From: Bacteroidota bacterium
GTDB taxonomy: Bacteria; Bacteroidota; Bacteroidia; Bacteroidales; F082
Length of the DNA: 64,000 bases
Reading direction: 5' to 3'
Assembly: GCA_018830105.1 (NCBI GenBank)
Contig: JAHJTC010000004.1
Location: forward strand, 620,001-684,000
The notes under the pieces were generated by a model, which was given only the letters and a program-made list of their open reading frames with translations, did no database searches and was not told where the DNA came from. Each line of letters opens with the position of its first letter. Position 1 is the first letter of the stretch. Positions 33,935 through 43,776 of the stretch are shown here, one piece after another. Position numbers and translations under genes: made by a program.

Positions 33935-35128
33935 TCAATATAAAAACCCAAACAACCACAAAGGGATTATATTGCCGGATCCTACTTCGATACCATCTTT
34001 GACAATAAAACCATGCTCGACCCTTTTTATTTGTTTCTGTTGTTTGTTTTTGCCACCAACTTCAAAAACATACTTTCCATCAAGCACGAAATCCGCATCT
34101 TTCGAAGACCTGATATGATGGTTAAAGGCAGTTTGATTTAAAAAAAAGGCTTCACGTAAATTGCCCATTTCAGGGAAACCCTCTGCTAAGTTATACATCA
34201 GATTCGTATTCTCCAGATAGATTTTTTCCGATTTATTCAGGCGATTTCTGCCAGCTTCATCAAAATACAAAAGTGATATTAGCCGGGCATCTGACAAGTA
34301 TTGCAGGTAGTTTTTCATGGTGTTCAGGCTAATACCTGTTCGGCTGCTTAGTGCGTTCATATTGGGTTTGAAGGGAACAGAACGGCTGATAATTTTCAGT
34401 AACTTTTTCAAATAAACAATGCCCGAAGTCTGAATGGATACAAATTGTGGTATATCAACCTCCAAAACGGTGAGTAAGCTTTCGGATAACTTTTGATGAA
34501 ACGATTTAACATTTTCAAGATAAAAAGGATAATATCCATGGTTCATATAGTTTTCAATGTAGGCCAGCGGCTTAAGCTTTTCAATCACTTCCATGGCCAG
34601 TAAAACATGATTATCAACAAGTTCATCCAGGTTATAAACGGTTAATGGTATTTTTGTTTCAAATTGCAGGTACTCCCTGAACGACAGGCCTGGCATCCGA
34701 TACATTACCACACGCCTGCTCAGGTCATATTTTGCTTTTTGCAGATGTAAGAGTGATGAACCGGTAAATATCACCTTTAAATCGGGCATATCATCACAAA
34801 TATTCTTCAATTCACCGCTCCAGTTTTCACACCTGTGCACTTCATCAACAGCTAATAATTTGCCGCCTTTTTTGTAAAATTGACTCGCAAGCTTGTAAAG
34901 ACTATTGTCAGTAAAATAAAGATTATCAAGGCTTACATACAAGACCTCCTTGTCCGGTTTAAAGTTCATTTTAAGATACTGCAATAAAAGCGTGGTTTTG
35001 CCAACGCCCCGGCTTCCTTTGATACCAATAAACCGGTTTGACCAGTCAACAACTCCCATAAAATACCGTATTGATTTTATTTGCGTTGCTGCGTATTTCT
35101 CGTAAAACAGTTGCCTTAAAGTTTCCAT
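33935..35128 (-). CDS. AAA ATPase of the AAA_14/DUF4143 type
   Basis: About 397 residues from the start at 35128 (METLRQLFYEK). An extension of up to 17 codons upstream is A/T-rich and lies over a palindrome, so it is less likely. Walker A is GSRGVGKTT (about 38-46) and Walker B is GGKLLAVDEVHRCENW. The C-terminal DUF4143 domain (about 190-390) includes the strand-rich end FVLDGKYVFEVGGKNKQQKQ and a preceding winged-helix-like part. These ATPases are common single genes in Bacteroidota, and their function is poorly known. They have been viewed as mobile or selfish accessory genes. Catalytic residues look intact. Confidence 0.9.
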   Translation of the reverse strand: METLRQLFYEKYAATQIKSIRYFMGVVDWSNRFIGIKGSRGVGKTTLLLQYLKMNFKPDKEVLYVSLDNLYFTDNSLYKLASQFYKKGGKLLAVDEVHRCENWSGELKNICDDMPDLKVIFTGSSLLHLQKAKYDLSRRVVMYRMPGLSFREYLQFETKIPLTVYNLDELVDNHVLLAMEVIEKLKPLAYIENYMNHGYYPFYLENVKSFHQKLSESLLTVLEVDIPQFVSIQTSGIVYLKKLLKIISRSVPFKPNMNALSSRTGISLNTMKNYLQYLSDARLISLLYFDEAGRNRLNKSEKIYLENTNLMYNLAEGFPEMGNLREAFFLNQTAFNHHIRSSKDADFVLDGKYVFEVGGKNKQQKQIKRVEHGFIVKDGIEVGSGNIIPLWLFGFLY

Positions 35129-35591
35129 AAGCATTAATTTTGTCAGTGAAAAGATACTTTTATATGACAAACATATCAATGTATTGATACATTTATAATA
35201 ATTTATATTAACACATTGACATTTATTTAGCCCTTTTCAAGTATATCCTCCGTCCTACCTCTAAACATTCGAATGCTATCCCCAAAAAAAATCTCTGATT
35301 AAGGCCGTAATAATGAGGTGAAAACATGGTGTTTTAATCATAAACAACATGATGATAACCTCATTGTAAAATTCGATGATTTGCTTTGTGTATTTGGAAG
35401 AAGCACTATTTACACAAAGGACAGCCAAGAATGATGATAACCCTTATCCTTATTGCATTTCAACACTCTGATATGTTACAATCAGGAATTGATTGAAAAG
35501 TTTATGACCTGATCATGTTGCTTTAAATCATGAATACGTTTTACTGTATCCACAATAAATTTTCCTTTTACATGGAAATTGAATTGACACT
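35129..35591. other. Intergenic region with a palindrome near the ATPase start
   Basis: A 16-bp palindrome TATCAAT-GT-ATTGATA is found at 35174-35189, about 46 bp upstream of the ATPase start, where an operator could sit. The remaining 400 bp are A/T-rich with no recognisable gene. It is also the downstream region of the small Pro-rich protein gene. Confidence 0.35.
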
Positions 35592-35840
35592 TCAATCCAG
35601 CAAACTATTCTTTTTATGCTGATATGCTTTATATCCGCCATAAGCACCACCCAAACTAATCAGGATAAGCATACCACTACCAATGGGAGCTCCCCCGCCG
35701 TTTCTGTTTTCAGAGGTGTTTTGACCACCAGAAGGACCGCCCGGAGGTGGAGGAGGAGATTGTGTAAATGCCTGCCATGAGATTGCCATGAATGCAATAA
35801 GTAATAGATGCCTTACAGTTTTAAGTGCTTTGATTTTCAT
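35592..35840 (-). CDS. Small exported Pro/Gly protein with C-terminal membrane segment
   Basis: An 82-residue protein with three parts. There is a signal peptide ending at AFTQS, a low-complexity linker (PPPPPGGPSGGQ, then Asn/Gly), and a C-terminal hydrophobic segment GSGMLILISLGGAYGGYKAY with a GxxxG-like face, ending in a short basic tail. Proteins of this type (PPPPxGG linker, PIGSG-type membrane segment) are common in Bacteroidota and often follow large surface-protein genes, but their role is unknown. It sits 12 bp downstream of the giant T9SS protein gene, so they are co-transcribed. Confidence 0.7.
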   Translation of the reverse strand: MKIKALKTVRHLLLIAFMAISWQAFTQSPPPPPGGPSGGQNTSENRNGGGAPIGSGMLILISLGGAYGGYKAYQHKKNSLLD

Positions 35841-35852
35841 TTTCTTTTGGTT

Positions 35853-38800
35853 TTACTTGATAAATATTTTTTCTGTTTTTATTTCGCTTGCTTTAATCAC
35901 CCTAACGATGATGTAATTACCAGCGATGCTATTTACGGGTACACTGATCAAACTGCCAGCCGGGATTTTATTATCCAGAACTTTTTGGCCGGTCATTGTA
36001 AAAACCTCTAGCCTGCCGGATTCATTGGCCGTATTTGCTTTCGATTCGATGTAAAGCCTGTTATTCATAGCATAAATACTGATATTTCCATTTGCAATTT
36101 GAACAGGGTCATCTATTCCGAATGTTAATGATTTGAAATGCAGTAGAAACCTGGCTTCGTCATCGCCTTCATTGGCCGTAAATGTGTAAACCGGATTGTT
36201 TTTCATATCCTGAAAACTACCGGTTTTCAGGTCCTCCAGTTCGATGCTCACATCCGGTAGATTTTCCAGTTGTGTCATCGTGAAAGTGTACTCCCCGTTT
36301 ATAACCTGTGTCAAGAAAAGTGGAACGCTTTTTTGTTCAGCGCTCAGCGGTTCCAGTGCATTGATGCATAGTCTCCTGTCATTTTCTGTGACGAATATCT
36401 GTGGCAGATCGGCACTGGAGATCAATTTATCGGCATCGCCCCTGTGGTCAAATCCTGAGGTTCCGTGTTCGGGGAAACCTACGAAAACCGTATTTCCATG
36501 ATCACCATATTCCATCTGAAGCCTAACATACGGGCTTTCATTTTCCTGCTCGCCCGACTTATAAAACACGGTGGAGCTATGCACCCTTGCATTTGTCGGA
36601 ATGGTAAAATTTCCCTCTGATGTAGCTTTAACAAAAAAGCCCTGGCTGATAGGGATAATTCCATCCGTTAGGTCTCCGATGGTTCCGTTCCAGCTTCTGA
36701 AGTCGCCGCTATTGTAATCATTATCCCACACATAAACGGTTCCTGTAGTATTTACCCCCCAACTGCCTTCGTCCCAGTCGAGTGCTGAGGTGAAGGGGTT
36801 TCCCAGCAGGTTCCAGCCTTGTTCAACCCCGCTGCCACTGTATGAGAGGCTGACAATAAGGTTTGTTAACCTCATAGATCCGATCATGGATGCAACTTTA
36901 AAATCGGCGGGTTCATTATCATCCACCCACACTGACCATCCCTGACCCATGGGCATGGATGTTGTCAAATCCGTATTGTATGTCCATCCATTGGTTACTT
37001 CCGAATGTGAAGTCAGCCAAGTCATCGGATCATCATTCCAAGAGAAATCATTGGCTGTTATGCCGGTGGTTGAGGGACTGACTAAATGCCAGCCTAACTC
37101 CCACAGGAAGCACTCGGTTTCGAATGTTCCATTGTTGGTTACTGTACCGTTAACAATTAATGAAGCCGTGCCGTTAGACCAACTCTCTAGGGTTAAGGAT
37201 GCCCCGCTTTCGATGGTCAGGTTGTTGATTGTTGCAGCATCTGTGTTATTAATTATCGGATCATTGGCTTCATCAGGTATAACAACATTATGATATGGAC
37301 CGGGAGCACTATTATTCAACCAGTTGCCATAGGTTGCCCAATTATTATTCATAGCCCCTGACCACACAGCCAGCGCGTATTCAGGATCGGTACCTGAATT
37401 GTATTCATACGCCCCCATGTCGATGGTGCTATTCAAAATACGGTCATAACCCACCCCTCTTACATCATTGCTTTGGTTGTTGGCACTGTTGTCGCCGACA
37501 TCCGTACATGGCGAATTGGAAATTATACGAAAGTCATCATTAATATCGTCATAAAACACCGGGTTTTCATCAATATTGTTGCCACCGTCAATCCCATAAT
37601 TTGAACTCCAACTGTCGCTGCCCCCGCTGTTCTTAATAGTGCTGTATGAAATGCCAAGTAATTTATCATTATGATGATGAATATCGTCTCCTGTTGAAGC
37701 ATCATTGCCCCAGACTATTGAATTGGCTAACTCGGGTGTTTGTACGGATAAAACTGTAAAAATTCCTCCCCCATTACGCCCGGCTTCGTTCATTGTTATG
37801 GTAAGATTAACAAAAGCCGGAGATCCGTTACTGATATAAACGCCAGCTCCATCATACAGGCTGGCATTATCATATATAAGGCAATTAAAATATTGTTCCG
37901 AAGAGGTACTGCTAAAAATTCCGCCGCCGTTACCAGCATAGTTTCCGTAAATCGTTAAACCGGAAACTACGCCTGAAGAAGCTGAACTTTGAACATACAA
38001 AGCGCCGCCGTCAAAACTGGCTTTATTCCTGGTAAAGGTGCAATTTAAAACATTTGGAGAACTGATGGATGAAGCCATTCCTCCGCCGTATTTTGCAAAA
38101 TTTTCCGTGAAAACGCAATTGCGTATGGCAGGTTCTGCGCCAAAGCTATTCAATATACCACCTCCGTAGAGTGTGGTATTATGGGCTCCTTTTATGGTAA
38201 AGCCATCCAGTACTGCACTACTTGTGAGCGTATAATTGTTGGGATGCTTAAAAACCTGGTAGGTATTATCAGAAGTGTTAGAAAAAGACAAGCTTGAACC
38301 ACTGCCTGTAACCAAATCGTCTTCATTCAAATCACCGCTAAGTATGGTTTCATTGGTTCCACTCAGGCCATAATCTGTTCTTTCCGAAACATTCGATTCT
38401 GTGCCAGCAAATCCTCCGTATATTTCCACGCCCTCAATCAACTGGAAAGCGAATTCCGCCGGGGTGTCGGTTGATCCATCCGTTTCCTGGCTGGGATGGT
38501 AGGTTCCGGCAGCCACCCAAATCTCACCTCCGGAAGCAGCAATATCAAGGGCATCCTGTAATGAAGTAAAGGCATCTGTCCAGCTTAATCCTGTATTTTT
38601 ACCTGCGCTTGCATCCACATCAACATACAATAATGAGGGGGATTCGGGGTCTGTTCCGTATTTGTATTCGTAGGCTCCCATATCAATGGTTCCTGCGCTG
38701 CCATCCGTTCCGTCGAGTTTTCTGTCAAAACCGCTTCCACGGATATCATACGTTTCTGCATTTGCTGTGTTATCGCCGGCATCCACACAAGGTGAGTTGC

Positions 38801-41225
38801 CAAAGATAGCATATGGATGGTCGGGATTTTCGGTAGTTCCCACAAAATAGGGTTCGAAATCTATATTGTTACCACCATCAACACCAATAGTCGTATCCCA
38901 GCTTCCTCCGCTGCCGTTACTACCTTCAATGTCACAATTTGTTATAGTAAATACTAAAGGTGCGAAATTATATATCTGGTCTCCAGAATTTGCGGAATTA
39001 TTCCAAACTATTGCGTTTTTTAAATTGGGGGCATCCTCATCTCCCTGAAGATAAATACCGCCTCCGGCTGTACTGGAATTTTCAGTAATTGTTACGTTTA
39101 CTATTTCCGAAGAACTGTCCCAATGAGATATCGCACCGCCTTTACTTCGACCATAATTATTGTAAAACAAGCAATTTTTTATAGTGCTGTTAGCATTATA
39201 TAAACTAATACCACCCCCATTACTAAATGCGTAATTACCAATAAATATGGAATTAGAAATGGTATTTGGTGAGGCATTATTAGAAATAGCCCCCCCGCTG
39301 CCACTCAATGCTTTATTCTTTATAAATGAACAATTATCAAAAACCGAAGTGTTTCCGTTATTATAAATTGCTGCTCCACTTCTTGCTAAATTTTCAGTAA
39401 AAACACAATTTCTAATCGTTGGATCAGAATTAAACCCATTAACCATTCCGGCTCCATCATAAGCAGTTTGATAGCCACCTTTGATTGTAAAACCATCCAA
39501 AACTGCACTGTTTGTAAGTGTATAGCTATTATGATTAAAAACATTATAGGTATTGTCGCTATTGTTTTCAAACAATAAAGTTGAACCGCTCCCGGTTACT
39601 TCATCGTCACCGTTTAAGTCACCGCTAAGTATTGTTTCATTCGTCTCTCCTAAGCCATAATTAGTTCTTACTGATGTCTCCGTTTCCGTGCCTGCAAATC
39701 CTCCATAAATCTCCACACCCTCAATCATTCGGAAAGTAAAGGCGTTCGGTGAATCTGTATTCCCGTCGGTTTCTTTACTTGGTTTATAGAGGCCTTTTGC
39801 AACCCAAATCTGCTGACCGGAAGAAGCAGTTTCAAGGGCTGTCTGGAAAGAGGTATAAGCATGTTTCCAGCTTATTCCGCTGTTATTTCCGGGAGCATCA
39901 TCGTTCACAAAAAGTATATTCGGATCAAAAAGATCCTCTATTAAATTATACTCGTAAGCACCCATGTCTATGGTTCCGGAACTTCCGTCTGTTTTATTAA
40001 GCTTGCGCTCAAAGCCGCTGCCTCTTATATCATAGGTTTCACTGTTGGCGGCATTATCACCGGCATCGGCACAAGGAGATGTGCGGAGAATTGCATAAGG
40101 GTATTGAGGATTTAAAGTACTACCCACAAAAAGCGGATCGGAATCTATATTGTTCCCGTTGTCATTAATGGTTGAATTAGAGTTAGCGGTAGCACCTGTT
40201 CCAATTCCACCCTCAATATCTGTATAACTTATATTTGCTGTAGCATTATCGAAAACCCTGATTTGAGGGCCATTTCCGGTTGTTATTGTGTTTCCGTAAG
40301 CAATACAGTTGATAAATGTTCCTTCTGCATGATCATCAATATGAATCGCACCTCCTGATGTGGCATTGTTTTCGGTCATTGTTGAATTAATGAATTCAAT
40401 ATTTGCTGAAGATTGCCACACATAAACAGCTCCTCCATAATCATTCGTTGCTTTGTTTCCAATAAAAAAACAGTTTGTTACTGTGCCGGGTCCTCTTGTG
40501 AAATTGATTGCTCCGCCTGAATCACCGGCTTTGTTTTGTTTAAATACGCTATTCGATATGCTTATCGGGCTTGCGTTATCAATAGTTTGAATAGCCCCAC
40601 CATTATCGCTGGCCACATTTCCGATAAAATAACAATTATTGATGGTCGGATTTTGTCCGTCGCTGTTATAAATCCCTCCAGCGTCATCATATGGATTTGA
40701 ACCACCATTAGCGTTACCGCCTGTGACTGTGAATCCGTCGAGAAGTGCTGTGCTCGTTAAAATGTAACCTTCCGGATGATATATTACGTGATATACGTTT
40801 TCGCTATTTCCGGTTATTGATAAAGTTTCTCCCTCGCCGGTTATAACATCATCGCCATTAAAATCACCACTTAAAATGGTTTCGTTTACTCCGCCATAAC
40901 TGTAATCAGTTCTTTCAGAAACCGCAGATTCTGTTCCGGCAAATCCTCCGAAAATTGAAACACCTTCAAGCATTTTGAATGTATATTTTCTTTGGGTGTC
41001 AGTTGTTCCGTCTTCTTCTTTAGACGGCAAATATGTTCCGTTAGCCACCCAGATTTCATCGCCTGAAACGGCATTTTCGAGTGCGACCTGCAATGAATTG
41101 TAGGCATTCGCCCAATCACTGCCGTTGTTGCTGCCTGCGGCATCTTTGTCAACATAAATTGTTGCGGCATTCACGATGTTCATACAAATGAAAAATGCCA
41201 GGGATAAAAGTACTTCTCTCTTCAT
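35853..41225 (-). CDS. Giant T9SS surface protein with three tandem beta-helix modules
   Basis: A 1790-residue exported protein. After the signal peptide (cleavage near VNAAT) come three copies of a module of about 420 residues (starting near 21, 436 and 866). Each opens with a strand such as IYVDKDAAGSNNGSDWANAY, then SGDEIWVANGTYLPS, EGVSIFGGFAGTES and a right-handed parallel beta-helix of 'NCxFxxNxAxxxGGAI' turns, and each ends in an IDMGAYEYN-like motif. After about 1300 follow a block shared with the product at 11591-13096 (GWNLLGNPFTSALDW) and a T9SS type A sorting domain (ISIYAMNNRLYIESK, TGQKVLD, IFIK). It is probably a carbohydrate-binding or adhesive surface protein. No polysaccharide-lyase catalytic site was recognised. 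Confidence 0.92.
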   Translation of the reverse strand: MKREVLLSLAFFICMNIVNAATIYVDKDAAGSNNGSDWANAYNSLQVALENAVSGDEIWVANGTYLPSKEEDGTTDTQRKYTFKMLEGVSIFGGFAGTESAVSERTDYSYGGVNETILSGDFNGDDVITGEGETLSITGNSENVYHVIYHPEGYILTSTALLDGFTVTGGNANGGSNPYDDAGGIYNSDGQNPTINNCYFIGNVASDNGGAIQTIDNASPISISNSVFKQNKAGDSGGAINFTRGPGTVTNCFFIGNKATNDYGGAVYVWQSSANIEFINSTMTENNATSGGAIHIDDHAEGTFINCIAYGNTITTGNGPQIRVFDNATANISYTDIEGGIGTGATANSNSTINDNGNNIDSDPLFVGSTLNPQYPYAILRTSPCADAGDNAANSETYDIRGSGFERKLNKTDGSSGTIDMGAYEYNLIEDLFDPNILFVNDDAPGNNSGISWKHAYTSFQTALETASSGQQIWVAKGLYKPSKETDGNTDSPNAFTFRMIEGVEIYGGFAGTETETSVRTNYGLGETNETILSGDLNGDDEVTGSGSTLLFENNSDNTYNVFNHNSYTLTNSAVLDGFTIKGGYQTAYDGAGMVNGFNSDPTIRNCVFTENLARSGAAIYNNGNTSVFDNCSFIKNKALSGSGGAISNNASPNTISNSIFIGNYAFSNGGGISLYNANSTIKNCLFYNNYGRSKGGAISHWDSSSEIVNVTITENSSTAGGGIYLQGDEDAPNLKNAIVWNNSANSGDQIYNFAPLVFTITNCDIEGSNGSGGSWDTTIGVDGGNNIDFEPYFVGTTENPDHPYAIFGNSPCVDAGDNTANAETYDIRGSGFDRKLDGTDGSAGTIDMGAYEYKYGTDPESPSLLYVDVDASAGKNTGLSWTDAFTSLQDALDIAASGGEIWVAAGTYHPSQETDGSTDTPAEFAFQLIEGVEIYGGFAGTESNVSERTDYGLSGTNETILSGDLNEDDLVTGSGSSLSFSNTSDNTYQVFKHPNNYTLTSSAVLDGFTIKGAHNTTLYGGGILNSFGAEPAIRNCVFTENFAKYGGGMASSISSPNVLNCTFTRNKASFDGGALYVQSSASSGVVSGLTIYGNYAGNGGGIFSSTSSEQYFNCLIYDNASLYDGAGVYISNGSPAFVNLTITMNEAGRNGGGIFTVLSVQTPELANSIVWGNDASTGDDIHHHNDKLLGISYSTIKNSGGSDSWSSNYGIDGGNNIDENPVFYDDINDDFRIISNSPCTDVGDNSANNQSNDVRGVGYDRILNSTIDMGAYEYNSGTDPEYALAVWSGAMNNNWATYGNWLNNSAPGPYHNVVIPDEANDPIINNTDAATINNLTIESGASLTLESWSNGTASLIVNGTVTNNGTFETECFLWELGWHLVSPSTTGITANDFSWNDDPMTWLTSHSEVTNGWTYNTDLTTSMPMGQGWSVWVDDNEPADFKVASMIGSMRLTNLIVSLSYSGSGVEQGWNLLGNPFTSALDWDEGSWGVNTTGTVYVWDNDYNSGDFRSWNGTIGDLTDGIIPISQGFFVKATSEGNFTIPTNARVHSSTVFYKSGEQENESPYVRLQMEYGDHGNTVFVGFPEHGTSGFDHRGDADKLISSADLPQIFVTENDRRLCINALEPLSAEQKSVPLFLTQVINGEYTFTMTQLENLPDVSIELEDLKTGSFQDMKNNPVYTFTANEGDDEARFLLHFKSLTFGIDDPVQIANGNISIYAMNNRLYIESKANTANESGRLEVFTMTGQKVLDNKIPAGSLISVPVNSIAGNYIIVRVIKASEIKTEKIFIK
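37380..41165 (-). repeat. Three tandem copies of a ~1.27-kb coding module
   Basis: The module borders lie near 41165, 39920 and 38630, ending near 37380. The aligned openings of the three modules and the repeated IRGSGF/IDMGAYEY ends are close at protein level. Copies 2 and 3 resemble each other more than copy 1, judging from EGVEIYGGFAGTE and the repeated NNIDFEP/NNIDENP stretches. Confidence 0.8.
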
Positions 41226-41412
41226 CTTGTTTATATTTTGAGCATGTTATTTTAACTAATTTCTCACGTAAAATTAGATGAGAGTAAGTGCCGGATGATA
41301 AAATATGTTATGAGTGATGCAGATTTTGTTACGAATGGTTCAAAAAGCCGAAACCGATGATGGAACGGTTGATTAAACAGATTGATTATGGCCGGATGAA
41401 AAAAATTTGTAT

Positions 41413-41628
41413 CTATTTTTCTTCCAAAAAAATGGTAAGTGTTTCTTTGTAACTCTGGCTTACCGGTATTTCATGTCCTTTTATAACCGCCTTTGGAAAA
41501 TCATAGCTTTCCAGATAATCGAGGTTTATGATGTAAGAACGGTGGATCTGTTTGAAGTTTGCAAGAAGGAGATCGCTGAATTTTTTTATGGTAGAACGGA
41601 TCAGTTTTCTTTCACCGTCCTTTTTGGT
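41413..41628 (-). pseudogene. C-terminal remnant of a LytTR response regulator
   Basis: Read in the minus frame ending at the TAG at 41413-41415, this encodes about 71 residues starting TKKDGERKLIRSTIKK, then FSDLLLANFKQIHRSYIINL and DYLESYDFPKAVIKGHEIPV. The product at 43777-44505 has the same stretch (TKKDGERKLIRSTIMK, IHRSYIINLDYLESF, KAVVKGHEIPV). The receiver domain and the first third of the LytTR domain are gone, and there is no start codon. The left junction lies inside the 3' end of the kinase gene 41601-43712, which uses the first bases in another frame. It is therefore a deletion remnant of a once complete kinase-regulator pair. Confidence 0.85.
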
Positions 41629-43712
41629 TCGAATGCCAGCGTAAATTTAGTTCCATTTTCCGGTTTCAGTTGCATTACTCCTGAGAGTTGTTTGCTTAAA
41701 GCATTGATCAGCCTCAACCCCAGGCTTTTGGATTTTATAAAATCAATGTCGGAGGGTATGCCTTTACCATTATCGGAAACCACAAGCAACAAATGTCCGT
41801 TTTCTTTTTTCAGGCGGATGTTGATCTTAGCTGTGTCTTGCTTTTCGAAAGCATATTTAAATGAGTTAGTGAGCAGTTCTGTTATGATCAATCCCAATGG
41901 CAGGGCAGTTTCGATGTTGAATTTATAATCGCCGGGGATATCAATACGGATATCAATTTCTTTATCAAATTTTAAAGAAGCACTGATATGACCGGCAAGT
42001 TTATCTACGAGTTCTTTAAATACAACTTCTTTATTATCCTCGTTTTGATGCAATATTTCATGAATCATTGCAATGGATTGCAGCCTGTTTTGCGCATCTT
42101 TCAGGGCTGCTACCGAAATCGGGCTGTCGGTACTTAAGGTTTGTAAGTCCAGCATTCCGGAAATAATCTGCAAGTTGTTTTTCACCCTGTGATGGATTTC
42201 GCGGAGCAGTAGCTCTTTTTCTTCTTTTTGTTTTGAGATGGTTTCATTTTTATCCTGCAATTCTTGGTTTGACTTTTTCGTTTTGCGATAAAAGAGCAGA
42301 ATAACAAAAACCAGAATACTTATGATGATAAACCCGCCTACTAATAAGTAAATGACTATTTTTTGGTTTTCGCGAATGGTATTGCTTTGTATCAACCTGG
42401 ATGAAGTAAGTTTCAATTCAAGTTCCTTTTTTTCGGTTTCATATTTTGTTAAAGCATCAGAAATAATTTTTTGCTTTTGCTCTGAAACCAGGGAATCTTT
42501 AGATTGGATATATTTATCCGCATAGTTCAATGCTTCTGTTTTGTTGCCTGTTTTGATGTATAGTTGATAAAGTGTATTATATGCTTTTACTTTATGGGCA
42601 ATTGTACCCAAGGATTCTGCAATTTTTTCCATCTGTCCTGCATAGACAATACCCTCGGCAAGGAGTTGCTTCTTATTCATTGACGAACTATCGGCAAGTG
42701 ATATATACAAATTGGCCAGATTATTATTAATGGCAAACATCAATTTATTGTTACTTCCCTTGGGTAAAGTGTCCAGTGCTTGCTGGTATCGTGCCAATGA
42801 TTCGTTATATTCTTGTTTTTTCTGATGAAGCACGCCAAGAACCATGAAATACCTGGATATTGAAACCTTATCGTTAAGCCTGCGATATATTTGATATGCG
42901 CTGTCATAGTATACCCTTGCACTATCCGTTTGATTGATATCTGAATAAATGTCACCAATATTTTTAAGTGCTAAAGCCTTTACAGGGTCAGCTTCTAATT
43001 CTTCGACCGCCTTTAATGCTTTGAAATTATGTTCTAATGCTTTTTCGAAATTTCCCTGACCCAAATAATCCAGGGCAAGATTAACGTGTGCATATCCTGC
43101 CGGATTTCCTAAATCTTCTTTTATTTTCAATGATTTAATATGATTGGTAATAGCTTTCTCATAATGGCCGATATAATAATACACCAGGCCAAGATTATTA
43201 TAAGCATCAGCAAGGCGCTTTTTGCTATCCAGTTCTTTTGCCAGTTCAATAGCATTGTTAAAGGCTTCGATTGCACTATTATAATCCTCAAGTATATTAT
43301 AAAAATATCCAAGGTTATAATAGGTGTTCATGGCATTGACCTTGTCATCGTTTTTTATGTATATTTCCAAACCTTTCCTAAAATAACTGATAGCCGTATC
43401 TTTCGCATTGTTGTAGAAAAACGCAAAACCCATGTTTGTAAGCGCCTTAGCTTTAAGAGCATGCCACTGGTTCCTCTCAGATATTTCTATAGCCTGCCGA
43501 TAATAATAAATTGCTGAATCGAGGTTTTTGCTTTCATATGCTAAAGCCAGTTCTTTTGAAAGTTCGTAGGCTGCTGAATCGGTTGGATTAGCAGATAATA
43601 ACAATTTAAGTGAACCCATTTTTGATTGAGCATGAAGATGCTTTGCAATGGTTAAAAGCAACATGAGTCCAAAGAAAAACATTAAAAAATACTTTGTTTT
43701 ACGCTTCATCAC
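41601..43712 (-). CDS. TPR sensor histidine kinase (HisKA_2 type), 3' end altered by deletion
   Basis: A 703-residue kinase: signal peptide (AKHLHAQS), about seven TPR-like repeats in the periplasm (about 40-400; SAIEAFNNAIELAKELDSKK), one membrane segment (about 450-472, VIYLLVGGFIIISILVFVIL), a coiled coil, a HisKA_2 domain with EIHHRVKNNLQIISG (His507/His508), and an ATPase domain with TELLTNSFKYAFE (N box), SDNGKGIP (G1) and KSLGLRLI (G2). All catalytic motifs are intact. The last residues (RTVKEN) are not kinase sequence: they come from reading into the LytTR remnant in another frame. The kinase keeps its core and might signal to the intact regulator at 43777-44505. Confidence 0.93.
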   Translation of the reverse strand: MMKRKTKYFLMFFFGLMLLLTIAKHLHAQSKMGSLKLLLSANPTDSAAYELSKELALAYESKNLDSAIYYYRQAIEISERNQWHALKAKALTNMGFAFFYNNAKDTAISYFRKGLEIYIKNDDKVNAMNTYYNLGYFYNILEDYNSAIEAFNNAIELAKELDSKKRLADAYNNLGLVYYYIGHYEKAITNHIKSLKIKEDLGNPAGYAHVNLALDYLGQGNFEKALEHNFKALKAVEELEADPVKALALKNIGDIYSDINQTDSARVYYDSAYQIYRRLNDKVSISRYFMVLGVLHQKKQEYNESLARYQQALDTLPKGSNNKLMFAINNNLANLYISLADSSSMNKKQLLAEGIVYAGQMEKIAESLGTIAHKVKAYNTLYQLYIKTGNKTEALNYADKYIQSKDSLVSEQKQKIISDALTKYETEKKELELKLTSSRLIQSNTIRENQKIVIYLLVGGFIIISILVFVILLFYRKTKKSNQELQDKNETISKQKEEKELLLREIHHRVKNNLQIISGMLDLQTLSTDSPISVAALKDAQNRLQSIAMIHEILHQNEDNKEVVFKELVDKLAGHISASLKFDKEIDIRIDIPGDYKFNIETALPLGLIITELLTNSFKYAFEKQDTAKINIRLKKENGHLLLVVSDNGKGIPSDIDFIKSKSLGLRLINALSKQLSGVMQLKPENGTKFTLAFEPKRTVKEN

Positions 43713-43776
43713 TCTTCTTATAAAATATACTGACTACTTAAATATATTTAATTCCTATTAATATCGATACATGAAG

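Noticed and set aside
41407..41928. Plus-strand frame of 173 codons
   Set aside because: Antisense to the kinase end and the LytTR remnant, which explain the sequence on the minus strand.
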